A DNA stretch of 64,000 nucleotides from Albidovulum sp. Its GTDB lineage: Bacteria > Pseudomonadota > Alphaproteobacteria > Rhodobacterales > Rhodobacteraceae. The notes beneath the pieces were generated by a model that was given only the letters and a program-made list of their open reading frames with translations, did not search any database and was not told the DNA's origin. This document shows, in pieces, positions 17,928 through 25,305 of this stretch. The stretch is taken from positions 168,795-232,794 of the forward strand of contig JAUQYA010000023.1 in assembly GCA_030837785.1 (NCBI GenBank), written 5' to 3'. How positions within the stretch are numbered: position 1 is the first letter of the stretch; every line of letters begins with the position of its first letter. A program made the translations under genes and the position numbers.

Positions 17928-18485
17928 CTACTGCCCCGCCAGAAGCGTGCGCACGATGGCCCTGGCGCTCTCTCCGTCCCATTCCGCATCGCCCGTCATC
18001 CGCGCGATCTCGCGCCCCTCGGGATCGAGGATCACCGTCACCGGCAGGCCGAAGACGCCCATGTCGCGCGCAAGCGCCTGATCCTTGTCGAGGTAGACCG
18101 GCAGCGTCTCCACCCCGGTTTCGGCGAACAGCCGGGTGATCGCGGGCAGCATGTTGCGCCCGGTGGCGATCGTCGCCACGGTGAACCCATCGCCGCCGAA
18201 CTCGCGGTTGAGCGCGTCGAGCGCCGGCAGCTCCTTGCGGCAGGGGGCGCACCAGGTGGCCCAGAAGTTGACCGCGACATACCTGCCGCGGAACTCCGAC
18301 AGGCGGTGTTCGGCGCCGCCCGCGTCGGCGAAGGCGGTGTCGGGGGCGGGGACCGGTTCGGCGTGGACCACGAGCTTCATCATCGAGCCCTCGCGCAGCG
18401 CCTCCAGCTCCGCCTGGGCAGGCGTGGCGGCGTTTGCACTGAAGGCAAGGGCCGTGTAGAGGACGGCGGGAAGGATGAGACGCAT
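17928..18485 (-). CDS. TlpA-like periplasmic thioredoxin
   Basis: 185-residue exported disulfide reductase of the TlpA/ResA class. A signal peptide (about residues 1-20, ending ANAA) is followed by a thioredoxin fold with the active site WCAPC at Cys79 and Cys82, and a cis-proline loop FGLPVT. Members keep periplasmic cysteines reduced, for example in cytochrome c or copper-site maturation. ATG at 18485 chosen because it starts the signal peptide. It diverges from argH, with only 21 bases between starts, so the two promoters must overlap the opposite coding regions. Confidence 0.9.
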   Translation of the reverse strand: MRLILPAVLYTALAFSANAATPAQAELEALREGSMMKLVVHAEPVPAPDTAFADAGGAEHRLSEFRGRYVAVNFWATWCAPCRKELPALDALNREFGGDGFTVATIATGRNMLPAITRLFAETGVETLPVYLDKDQALARDMGVFGLPVTVILDPEGREIARMTGDAEWDGESARAIVRTLLAGQ

Positions 18486-18506
18486 GGATGCCTCCGGGGG
18501 CGACAG

Positions 18507-19898
18507 ATGACCGACAGAACCCAGAACGCGATGTGGGGCGGGCGCTTCGCCGCCGGGCCGGACGCGATCATGGAGGCGATCAACGCCTCGATCGGCTTCG
18601 ACCGGCGGCTCTATGCCCAGGACATCGCAGGGTCCCGCGCCCATGCGGCGATGCTCGCCGCGCAGGGCATCCTCACCGATAGCGATGCGGCGGCGGTTCG
18701 GGAAGGGCTGCTCACGGTCTTGTCAGAGATCGAGGCGGGGAAATTCGCCTTCTCGACCGCGCTCGAGGACATCCACATGAACGTGGAGGCGCGGCTGAAG
18801 GAGATCATCGGCGAACCCGCCGGGCGGCTCCACACCGCGCGGAGCCGCAACGACCAGGTGGCGACCGATTTCCGGCTCTGGGTCCGCGACCAGACCGATG
18901 CCGCGATCGTCGGGCTGACCGCGCTGCAACGCGCGCTTCTGGCGCAGGCCGAGGCGGGGGCGGACTGGGTGATGCCCGGCTTCACTCACCTTCAGACCGC
19001 CCAGCCGGTGACCTGGGGCCATCACATGATGGCCTATGTCGAGATGCTCGCCCGCGACATCGGCCGCTTCGCAGATGCCCGCGTCCGGATGAACGAATGC
19101 CCGCTCGGCGCCGCGGCACTCGCCGGCACCTCCTTCCCGATCGACCGGCAGATGACGGCCGCGGCGCTCGGCTTCGACCGGCCGATGGCCAATTCGCTCG
19201 ACGCCGTCAGCGACCGCGACTTCGCGCTGGAGTTCCTGTCGGCCAGCGCGATCTGCGCCACCCACCTCAGCCGCTTCGCCGAGGAGCTGGTGATCTGGTC
19301 CTCGGCGCAGTTCCGCTTCGTCACGCTCTCCGACCGCTTCACCACCGGCTCCTCGATCATGCCGCAGAAGAAGAACCCCGATGCGGCCGAGCTGATCCGC
19401 GCCAAGATCGGCCGCATCCTTGGCGCCGCGGTCGCGCTCTTCACGGTGATGAAGGGGCTGCCGCTCGCCTATTCCAAGGACATGCAGGAAGACAAGGAAC
19501 AGGTCTTCGACGCCGCCGACACGCTGATGCTGGCACTCGCGGCGATGGAGGGGATGGTGCGCGACATGACGGCGAACCGCGCCAACCTCGAACGCGCCGC
19601 CGCGTCGGGCTTTTCCACCGCCACCGACCTTGCCGACTGGCTGGTGCGCGCCGCCGGCCTGCCGTTCCGCGAGGCGCATCACGTCACCGGAAGTCTCGTC
19701 GCGCTGGCCGAGAGGAAGGGCTGCGACCTGCCCGACCTCACGCTTGCCGAGATGCGCTCCGCCCATCCCGGCATCACGCAGGAGGTCCAGTCCGTCCTCG
19801 GCGTCCACAACTCGGTCGCCTCGCGCACCAGCTACGGCGGCACCGCGCCCGATCAGGTCCGGGCCCAGATCGCCCGCTGGAAGGACCGGCTGGGATGA
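18507..19898 (+). CDS. argH: Argininosuccinate lyase
   Basis: Last step of arginine synthesis: argininosuccinate to arginine and fumarate. 463 residues, fumarase/aspartase superfamily. Start region MWGGRFAAGPDAIM, TARSRNDQVATDFRLW, FTHLQTAQPVTWGHH and the signature SSIMPQKKNPD, which holds the catalytic serine loop, are all present. The ATG at 18507 begins the known N-terminus although the frame is open far upstream. The stop overlaps the next ATG (ATGA), coupling a small lipoprotein gene. Confidence 0.98.
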   Translation: MTDRTQNAMWGGRFAAGPDAIMEAINASIGFDRRLYAQDIAGSRAHAAMLAAQGILTDSDAAAVREGLLTVLSEIEAGKFAFSTALEDIHMNVEARLKEIIGEPAGRLHTARSRNDQVATDFRLWVRDQTDAAIVGLTALQRALLAQAEAGADWVMPGFTHLQTAQPVTWGHHMMAYVEMLARDIGRFADARVRMNECPLGAAALAGTSFPIDRQMTAAALGFDRPMANSLDAVSDRDFALEFLSASAICATHLSRFAEELVIWSSAQFRFVTLSDRFTTGSSIMPQKKNPDAAELIRAKIGRILGAAVALFTVMKGLPLAYSKDMQEDKEQVFDAADTLMLALAAMEGMVRDMTANRANLERAAASGFSTATDLADWLVRAAGLPFREAHHVTGSLVALAERKGCDLPDLTLAEMRSAHPGITQEVQSVLGVHNSVASRTSYGGTAPDQVRAQIARWKDRLG

Positions 19899-20050
19899 GA
19901 ACCCTGGCGCTTCTCGGCCTCTGCCTGCTGGTCTCGGGCTGCGCGCAGCCCCGCGCCCACGCCGGCATCCACATCACGCCGAACGGGCTTCGGGTGGTGC
20001 CTTCCGTTTCCTCGTCCATCGCCGGGATCGGCGTTACCGTGAGCGAATGA
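19895..20050 (+). CDS. Small lipoprotein coupled to argH
   Basis: 51-residue predicted lipoprotein: MRTLALLGLCLLVSGCAQP gives a lipobox VSGC with Cys16, leaving a mature part of only 36 residues containing HITPNGLRVVPSVSSSIAG. It starts at ATGA overlapping the argH stop, so translation is coupled. Small lipoproteins after argH are, as I recall, a recurrent feature in this bacterial family; their role is unknown. Confidence 0.8.
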   Translation: MRTLALLGLCLLVSGCAQPRAHAGIHITPNGLRVVPSVSSSIAGIGVTVSE

Positions 20051-20184
20051 TGCGTTTTCTGCCGTCCCTTCTGCTTCTCGCCCTTCTCGCCGCCTGCGGC
20101 GCCGATGGCGCGCCGACGCCGCCCGCCAAGCCGGGCGTCACCGTTTCGGGCCAGGTCAAGCTCGGCATCGGCGGCGGCAGTTGA
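20047..20184 (+). CDS. Second mini-lipoprotein
   Basis: 45-residue predicted lipoprotein with LLALLAACGADG lipobox (Cys17) and a mature tail of under 30 residues, PPAKPGVTVSGQVKLGIGGGS. The ATG at 20047 overlaps the stop of the previous lipoprotein gene; a second ATG at 20050 is possible. It is the third coupled gene in an argH-lip-lip chain. Function unknown. Confidence 0.72.
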   Translation: MMRFLPSLLLLALLAACGADGAPTPPAKPGVTVSGQVKLGIGGGS

Positions 20185-20191
20185 CGCAGGT

Positions 20192-21328
20192 TCAGTCGAG
20201 CGTCCGGCGGAAGCGCAGGAGCGCAAGCGTCGCGTAGACGGCGACGAACAGCCCGAGGGCGGCGAGCGGCTGGGCGATCCCGGGATAGCCCGCGCCCTTC
20301 AGCATCACCGCGCGGATCAGCCGGAGGAAATGGGTGAGCGGGAAGACCTCGCCCAGCGTCTGCGCCCAGCCTGGCATTCCCCGATAGGGGAACATGAACC
20401 CCGAAAGGAGCAGCGAGGGCAGGAAGAAGAAGAACGTGAGCTGCATCGCCTGCATCTGCGTCCGCGCGGCGGTCGAGATCAGGTAGCCGAGGATCACCAG
20501 CGCGGCGACGAAGACGAAGATGCCGGCCAAGAGCAGCGGCAGCGAGCCCACGAAGGGGACGCCGAACATCAGCTTTGCCGCGACAAGCACGACGACGACC
20601 TGCACCGCACCCACGGCGAGATAGGGCAGGACCTTGCCCAGCATGATCTCGAGCGGTGTCGCGGGCATCGACAGGAGGTTTTCCATCGTGCCCCGTTCGA
20701 TCTCGCGCGTCAGCGCCATCGAGGTCATCATCACCATCGTCATCTGCAGGATGACCCCGAGAAGGCCGGGAACGATGTTGTATTGGGTGATCCCCTCGGG
20801 GTTGTAGCGCTTGTGCACCGTCACCTGAAGCCGGGCGGCGGCGTCTTCGGCGGCCTGCGTCTCGGTCCCCCGTTCGCGCGAGAGCGCGTCGGCGGCGACG
20901 GTTCCCAGCGTGGAGATCGCGCCCGAGGCCACCGAGGGGTCGGTCGCGTCGGCCTCGATCAGGATTTGCGGATGGTCGCCCCGCTCGACCCGCCGCCCGA
21001 AGTCCGAGGGGATGGTCACGACAAAGGACACGTCGCCACGGGTGATGAGCGCTTCCGCCTCGGCCGCCGAGGCGGCGGCATGGGTGAAGCGGTAGTAGCC
21101 GGTCAGTTCCAGCGCCGAGACGATGGCACGGCTGTAGCGGTCCTGGGTGGGCGCGACGAGCGCGGCGGGCAGCCCCCGGGGGTCGGCGTTGATCGCGAAG
21201 CCGAAGAGCACGAGCTGGATCAGCGGCACGCCCAGCATCATCGCGAAGGTGATCCGGTCGCGCCGCATCTGGATCATCTCCTTGACCAGAAGCGCGGCAA
21301 GCCGGCGGAGCGAGAAGACGCGGTTCAT
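20192..21328 (-). CDS. ABC-2 type exporter permease
   Basis: 378-residue permease of the YhhJ/YbhR class: one N-terminal membrane helix, a large periplasmic domain (about residues 50-180), then five C-terminal helices with the GVILQMTMVMMTSMALTREI and ERGTMENLLSMPATPLEIML region diagnostic of ABC2_membrane_3. It overlaps the ATPase gene by four bases (ATGA). With the HlyD-like and ATPase genes it forms a tripartite exporter similar to E. coli YbhGFSR, but with one permease and one ATPase instead of two. Confidence 0.93.
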   Translation of the reverse strand: MNRVFSLRRLAALLVKEMIQMRRDRITFAMMLGVPLIQLVLFGFAINADPRGLPAALVAPTQDRYSRAIVSALELTGYYRFTHAAASAAEAEALITRGDVSFVVTIPSDFGRRVERGDHPQILIEADATDPSVASGAISTLGTVAADALSRERGTETQAAEDAAARLQVTVHKRYNPEGITQYNIVPGLLGVILQMTMVMMTSMALTREIERGTMENLLSMPATPLEIMLGKVLPYLAVGAVQVVVVLVAAKLMFGVPFVGSLPLLLAGIFVFVAALVILGYLISTAARTQMQAMQLTFFFFLPSLLLSGFMFPYRGMPGWAQTLGEVFPLTHFLRLIRAVMLKGAGYPGIAQPLAALGLFVAVYATLALLRFRRTLD

Positions 21329-22251
21329 GCCTGCCCGCCCCCGCCGTTGCCCATCAGTTCGATGAACACGTCCTCGAGGCTCGTCTCGGCCGGGCTGACC
21401 CGGCAGCCGGTCTCTTCCGCCACCCTGGCGACCGAGGCGGCGAGCGCCGCGCCATCGCGCCCGGTGACGTGAAGCGTTGCCCCGAAGGGCGCGACCTGGG
21501 CCACACCCGGCGCGCCGCGAAGAAGCTCGGCGGCCCGCGCCGTCGCCGCCCCCTCGATGATCATCGTCGTCAGGCCGGCATCGCGCACCACCTCGGCCAC
21601 CGTTCCCTGCGCCACCAGCCGGCCGAAGGAGATGTAGTTGATCCGGTGGCAGCGCTCGGCCTCGTCCATGTAGTGGGTGGAGACGAGAACCGTCAGCCCC
21701 TCGGCGGCAAGCCGGTGAATCTCGTCCCAGAAGTCGCGCCGCGCCTTCGGGTCGACGCCCGCCGTGGGTTCGTCGAGCAGCAGGAGCTGGGGCCGGTGCA
21801 TGATGCAGGCCGCAAGCGCCAGCCGCTGCTTCCAGCCGCCCGACAGGGTGCCGGCGAGCTGATGGCGCCGCGACGCGAGTCCGAGGCCCGCGAGCGTGTC
21901 GTCGACATACCGCCGGGCCGGCGTCAGCCCGTAGAGTCCGGCGACGAAGGCGAGGTTCTCCTCGATCGTCAGATCCTCGTAGAAGGAAAAGCGCTGGGTC
22001 ATGTAGCCGACCTCGCGCTTGATCGCGCGGCCCTCGGTCCGGATGTCGTGGCCGAGTACATGGCCCGTGCCGGCGTCGGGCGTCAGAAGCCCGCACATCA
22101 TCCGGATCGTCGTGGTCTTGCCCGACCCGTTCGGCCCGAGGAATCCCGCGATCTCGCCCTTCGCCACGGTCAGCGACACATCGTCGACGACGCGCCGGTC
22201 CCCGAAGCTCTTGACCAGCCCGCGGACGGCGATGGCGGGCTCGCCGCTCAT
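21325..22251 (-). CDS. ABC exporter ATP-binding protein
   Basis: 308-residue ATPase. Walker A GPNGSGKTT, signature LSGGWKQRLALAA, Walker B LLLLDEPTAGVD, and a switch His in STHYMDEAERC. A C-terminal regulatory domain of about 90 residues follows. It resembles one half of the fused double-ATPase YbhF. ATGA overlaps join it to both neighbours. The likely role is energising export of a drug or lipid-like compound together with the permease and fusion protein. Confidence 0.94.
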   Translation of the reverse strand: MSGEPAIAVRGLVKSFGDRRVVDDVSLTVAKGEIAGFLGPNGSGKTTTIRMMCGLLTPDAGTGHVLGHDIRTEGRAIKREVGYMTQRFSFYEDLTIEENLAFVAGLYGLTPARRYVDDTLAGLGLASRRHQLAGTLSGGWKQRLALAACIMHRPQLLLLDEPTAGVDPKARRDFWDEIHRLAAEGLTVLVSTHYMDEAERCHRINYISFGRLVAQGTVAEVVRDAGLTTMIIEGAATARAAELLRGAPGVAQVAPFGATLHVTGRDGAALAASVARVAEETGCRVSPAETSLEDVFIELMGNGGGGQA

Positions 22252-23201
22252 TCCGCCGGTCCGGGGAGCGAGACGTCGACGATCTGGCCGGGCTTCAGCC
22301 CCGGCGCGTCCTCGGGGCGGGCCTCGATCAGGTAGACGAGCTTCTGGCGGTTCTCGAGCGAATAGATCACCGGCGGGGTGAATTCGGGGGTGTCCGAGAC
22401 ATAGGTGACAGTCGCTGACAGGCCCTCGGCGCAGCCGTCGCAATGCACCGAAAGGCGGCTGCCCTGCCGGATCGCCGCGATCGACGCTTCGGGGACATAG
22501 AGGCGCAGCTTCACCGCGCCCTCGGGCAGAAGCGACAGCACCGGCGTCGCGGGGCCGGCCAGTTCGCCCGGCGTGCGGATCACGTCGTTGACCGTGCCTG
22601 CGGCGGGCGCCGTCAGCCGGCGCTGGGCGAGGTTCCATTCCGCCTTCGCGCGGGCGGCCACCGCGCCGTCCACGGCGGCTTCGGCCGCGGCGATCTCCTG
22701 CGGCCGCGCGGGCAGGCGGGCGACGGCGAGGCTCGCCTCGGCCTCGGCCAGGCGCGCGTGGGCGACCGTCGCCGCGGTGGCCGCGTCGTCGGCCTGCGTC
22801 GTCGTCGCGGCGCCCCGCTGCGACAGGCTGAGCATCCGCGCGGCGGCGCGGTCGGCCTCGTCGGCCTGCGCCCGGGCCGAGGCAAGCGTCGCCTCGATCA
22901 CGCGGATCTCCTCGGGCCGGCGGCCTTCGCGCAGGTTGGCAAGCTGGCTTTGTGCCTGTGCCAGCGCCGCCGCCGCCTCGGTCAGCGCGATCTCGGCGTC
23001 GCCCCGCTCCATCTCGACAAGCAGCGCGCCGGCCTCCACCCGGTCGCCGCGCCCGACGGAGAGGCGTTCGATCTGTGCGGTGGCGACGGGGGCGACCAGG
23101 ACGTATTCGCCCTCCACATAGCCGGTGGCGAAGGGCGGCGGCGGCGAACACGAGGTGAAAAGCGCCGAGATCAGTGGCAGGGTGCAGAGCAGGCCGCTCA
23201 T
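22248..23201 (-). CDS. HlyD/YbhG-type membrane fusion protein, probable lipoprotein
   Basis: 317-residue periplasmic adaptor. The N-terminal SALFTSC (Cys18) looks like a lipobox, so it may be lipid-anchored rather than membrane-spanning. Biotinyl-lipoyl halves flank a long coiled-coil hairpin rich in Ala, Glu and Arg (about residues 65-190), then a beta-barrel domain ending LKPGQIVDVSLPG. ATG at 23201 overlaps the TetR stop by four bases; the long upstream open frame is a composition artefact. It links the ABC pump to an outer-membrane channel (inference). Confidence 0.9.
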   Translation of the reverse strand: MSGLLCTLPLISALFTSCSPPPPFATGYVEGEYVLVAPVATAQIERLSVGRGDRVEAGALLVEMERGDAEIALTEAAAALAQAQSQLANLREGRRPEEIRVIEATLASARAQADEADRAAARMLSLSQRGAATTTQADDAATAATVAHARLAEAEASLAVARLPARPQEIAAAEAAVDGAVAARAKAEWNLAQRRLTAPAAGTVNDVIRTPGELAGPATPVLSLLPEGAVKLRLYVPEASIAAIRQGSRLSVHCDGCAEGLSATVTYVSDTPEFTPPVIYSLENRQKLVYLIEARPEDAPGLKPGQIVDVSLPGPAE

Positions 23202-23842
23202 GTCCGACGCTCCCGTTCGACCAGGCAGCGGAGGTTGCTGGCGAGAACGTCGGCGATGACCGCGGCCTCGGCCGGGCCGAGCGCCGCCCAGCCCATCCGG
23301 CGGGTGACAATCGGCCGGCCGATGCGGAAATAGAGAAGCTGGCCGGCGAGGGTGAAGACCAGAAGCCGTGTGCGCTCGCTTTCGGCCTCCTGCCCCGTCG
23401 CGGCGGCCCAGAGCGCCGAAAGCCGCCGGTGCATCGGTTCCATCAGCGCGACATAGACGGCGTCGAGCACGGGCCCTTCCTCGGCCAGTTCGCGCAGCAT
23501 GAAGGGCAGGATCGGCTCGGCCTCGGGCGCGGTCAGGACAAGGCCCGCCATCGCCCGCAGGGTCGCCTCCATCCGCGCCAGCGCCGCGTCGGGCGAGTCT
23601 GGCGGATCGGCCGGGACGGCGGCGAAGGCCCCGCCGACGCGGCGCACCACCTCGGACCCGCAGGCGCGTCTCAGCCCTTCCTTGTTGCCGAAATGGTAGG
23701 CGATGGCGGCGACGTTCGCCCCCGCCTCTGCGGCGATCTCGCGGATCGAGGTGGCGGCGAAGCCCTTCCGGCCGAAAAGCCTCAGGCCTGCGGCGATCAG
23801 GTCGGCGGCGGTGCCTTCGGGGGCTTTCGGCAGATCGGTCAT
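23198..23842 (-). CDS. CecR-like TetR-family regulator
   Basis: 214-residue repressor heading the exporter operon. The N-terminal helix-turn-helix spans about residues 13-58 (FAATSIREIAAEAGANVAAI, then YHFGNKEGL). The larger C-terminal domain is of the DUF1956 type found in CecR (YbiH), which in E. coli controls ybhG-ybhFSR; the gene order here is the same, supporting the assignment. A 14-base palindrome 48 bases upstream is the likely operator, implying autoregulation. The ligand is unknown. Confidence 0.9.
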   Translation of the reverse strand: MTDLPKAPEGTAADLIAAGLRLFGRKGFAATSIREIAAEAGANVAAIAYHFGNKEGLRRACGSEVVRRVGGAFAAVPADPPDSPDAALARMEATLRAMAGLVLTAPEAEPILPFMLRELAEEGPVLDAVYVALMEPMHRRLSALWAAATGQEAESERTRLLVFTLAGQLLYFRIGRPIVTRRMGWAALGPAEAAVIADVLASNLRCLVERERRT

Positions 23843-23889
23843 GGCTGGCCCCGTGCGATGTTGATCCCGTGCGATTCACCGGCATCTTG

Positions 23890-23903
23890 ATCAAACGTTT
23901 GAT
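23890..23903. promoter_or_regulatory. Palindromic operator between cecR-like gene and lysA
   Basis: Perfect 14-base palindrome ATCAAACGTTTGAT in the 151-base divergent gap, 48 bases before the TetR gene and 91 before lysA. Size, symmetry and position fit a TetR-family operator. It is AT-rich in a GC-rich genome, so it stands out. Confidence 0.75.
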
Positions 23904-23993
23904 TGACTTCAATCCTGCGCCGAGCCGCTTTCCCAACGCCTTGCGATGCTCTACACGGGGCCGGACGGCAGAGGATCGGCAAGGCCCCGCGAC

Positions 23994-25259
23994 ATGGATC
24001 ACTTTCTCTATCGCAACGGCGTGCTGCACGCCGAGGACGTGCCGATCCCCGAGATCGCGGCGGCGGTGGGAACGCCGTTCTACGTCTATTCCACGGCGAC
24101 GCTGGAGCGGCATTACCGGCTTTTCGAGGAAGCGCTCGACGGGCTGCCGCATCTGATCTGCTTCGCGATGAAATCGAACGGCAACCTGGCGGTGGTCCGC
24201 ACCCTCGCCCGGCTGGGCGCAGGCATCGACGTGGTCTCGGCGGGCGAATACCTGAAAGCGCGGGCGGCAGGCGTTCCGGGCGAACGCATCGTCTTTTCCG
24301 GCGTCGGCAAGACGCGGGAGGAGATGCGCACCGCGCTGGAGGGTGGCATCCGCCAGTTCAACGTGGAAAGCGAACCCGAGATGCGGGCGCTGAACGAGGT
24401 GGCGCTGTCGCTGGGCGTTCGCGCGCCGATTGCGATCCGCGTCAACCCCGATGTGGACGCGAAGACGCACGAGAAGATCGCGACGGGCAAGAAGGAAAAC
24501 AAGTTCGGCATCCCGATCGGCCGGGCCAGCGAGGTCTATGCCGAGGCCGCCGCTCTTCCCGGCCTCGACGTGGTGGGGGTCGACGTCCACATCGGCTCGC
24601 AGCTGACCGACCTTGCGCCGTTCGAGGAGGCCTATGCCAAGGTCGCCGACCTCACCCGGCGGCTGCGGGCCGAAGGGCATGACATCCGCCGTCTCGACCT
24701 CGGCGGCGGGCTGGGAATTCCCTACGAACGGACGAATGTCGCCCCGCCGCTGCCGCTCGACTACGGCGCGGTGATCCGGCGCACCGTCGGCGATCTCGGC
24801 TGCGAGGTGGAGATCGAGCCCGGGCGGCTGATCTCGGGCAACGCGGGTTTGATGGTGGCGGGGGTGATCTATGTGAAATCGGGTGAGGAACGCGATTTCC
24901 TCATCCTCGACGCGGCGATGAACGACCTCGTCCGCCCCTCGATGTATGGCGCGCACCATGACATCGTGCCGGTGATCGAGCCCGCGCCGGGGGTGGAGCC
25001 GCATCCCTACGACATCGTCGGCCCGGTCTGCGAAACCGGCGACACCTTCGCCAGGCACCGTCTTCTGCCGCCCGTGGCCGAGGGCGATCTGGTCGCCTTC
25101 CGCTCGGCCGGCGCCTATGGGGCGGCGATGGCGTCGGAATACAACGCCCGCCCCCTGATCCCCGAAGTGCTGGTGCTTGGGCATCAATTCGCCGTCATTC
25201 GTGCCCGCCCCACCTATGACGAGATGATAAAGCGCGATAGCATCCCGCCGTGGCTCTGA
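23994..25259 (+). CDS. lysA: Diaminopimelate decarboxylase
   Basis: Converts meso-diaminopimelate to lysine. 421 residues, PLP-dependent alanine-racemase fold. PLP lysine Lys60 in ICFAMKSNGN, HIGSQ, the phosphate-binding GGGLGIPY, EPGRLISGNAG and VCETGDTF (substrate cysteine motif, usually CESGD) are all present. ATG at 23994 starts the known N-terminus; an upstream in-frame ATG at 23946 lacks similarity. DapA, an earlier step of the same pathway, is encoded at 61.5 kb. Confidence 0.97.
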   Translation: MDHFLYRNGVLHAEDVPIPEIAAAVGTPFYVYSTATLERHYRLFEEALDGLPHLICFAMKSNGNLAVVRTLARLGAGIDVVSAGEYLKARAAGVPGERIVFSGVGKTREEMRTALEGGIRQFNVESEPEMRALNEVALSLGVRAPIAIRVNPDVDAKTHEKIATGKKENKFGIPIGRASEVYAEAAALPGLDVVGVDVHIGSQLTDLAPFEEAYAKVADLTRRLRAEGHDIRRLDLGGGLGIPYERTNVAPPLPLDYGAVIRRTVGDLGCEVEIEPGRLISGNAGLMVAGVIYVKSGEERDFLILDAAMNDLVRPSMYGAHHDIVPVIEPAPGVEPHPYDIVGPVCETGDTFARHRLLPPVAEGDLVAFRSAGAYGAAMASEYNARPLIPEVLVLGHQFAVIRARPTYDEMIKRDSIPPWL

Positions 25260-25305
25260 CGCGCAATCCCGCGCGCGGGGCAAAGGCCGGAGGCCCGCCG
25301 ACCGC

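Noticed and set aside
17868..18506. Long N-terminal extension in frame with argH
   Set aside because: It is antisense to the TlpA-like gene, has no similarity to argininosuccinate lyases, and the ATG at 18507 starts the conserved N-terminus.
20192..23842. Recent horizontal transfer of the CecR-like exporter
   Set aside because: Base composition and codon use look like the neighbours; only gene order hints at insertion.
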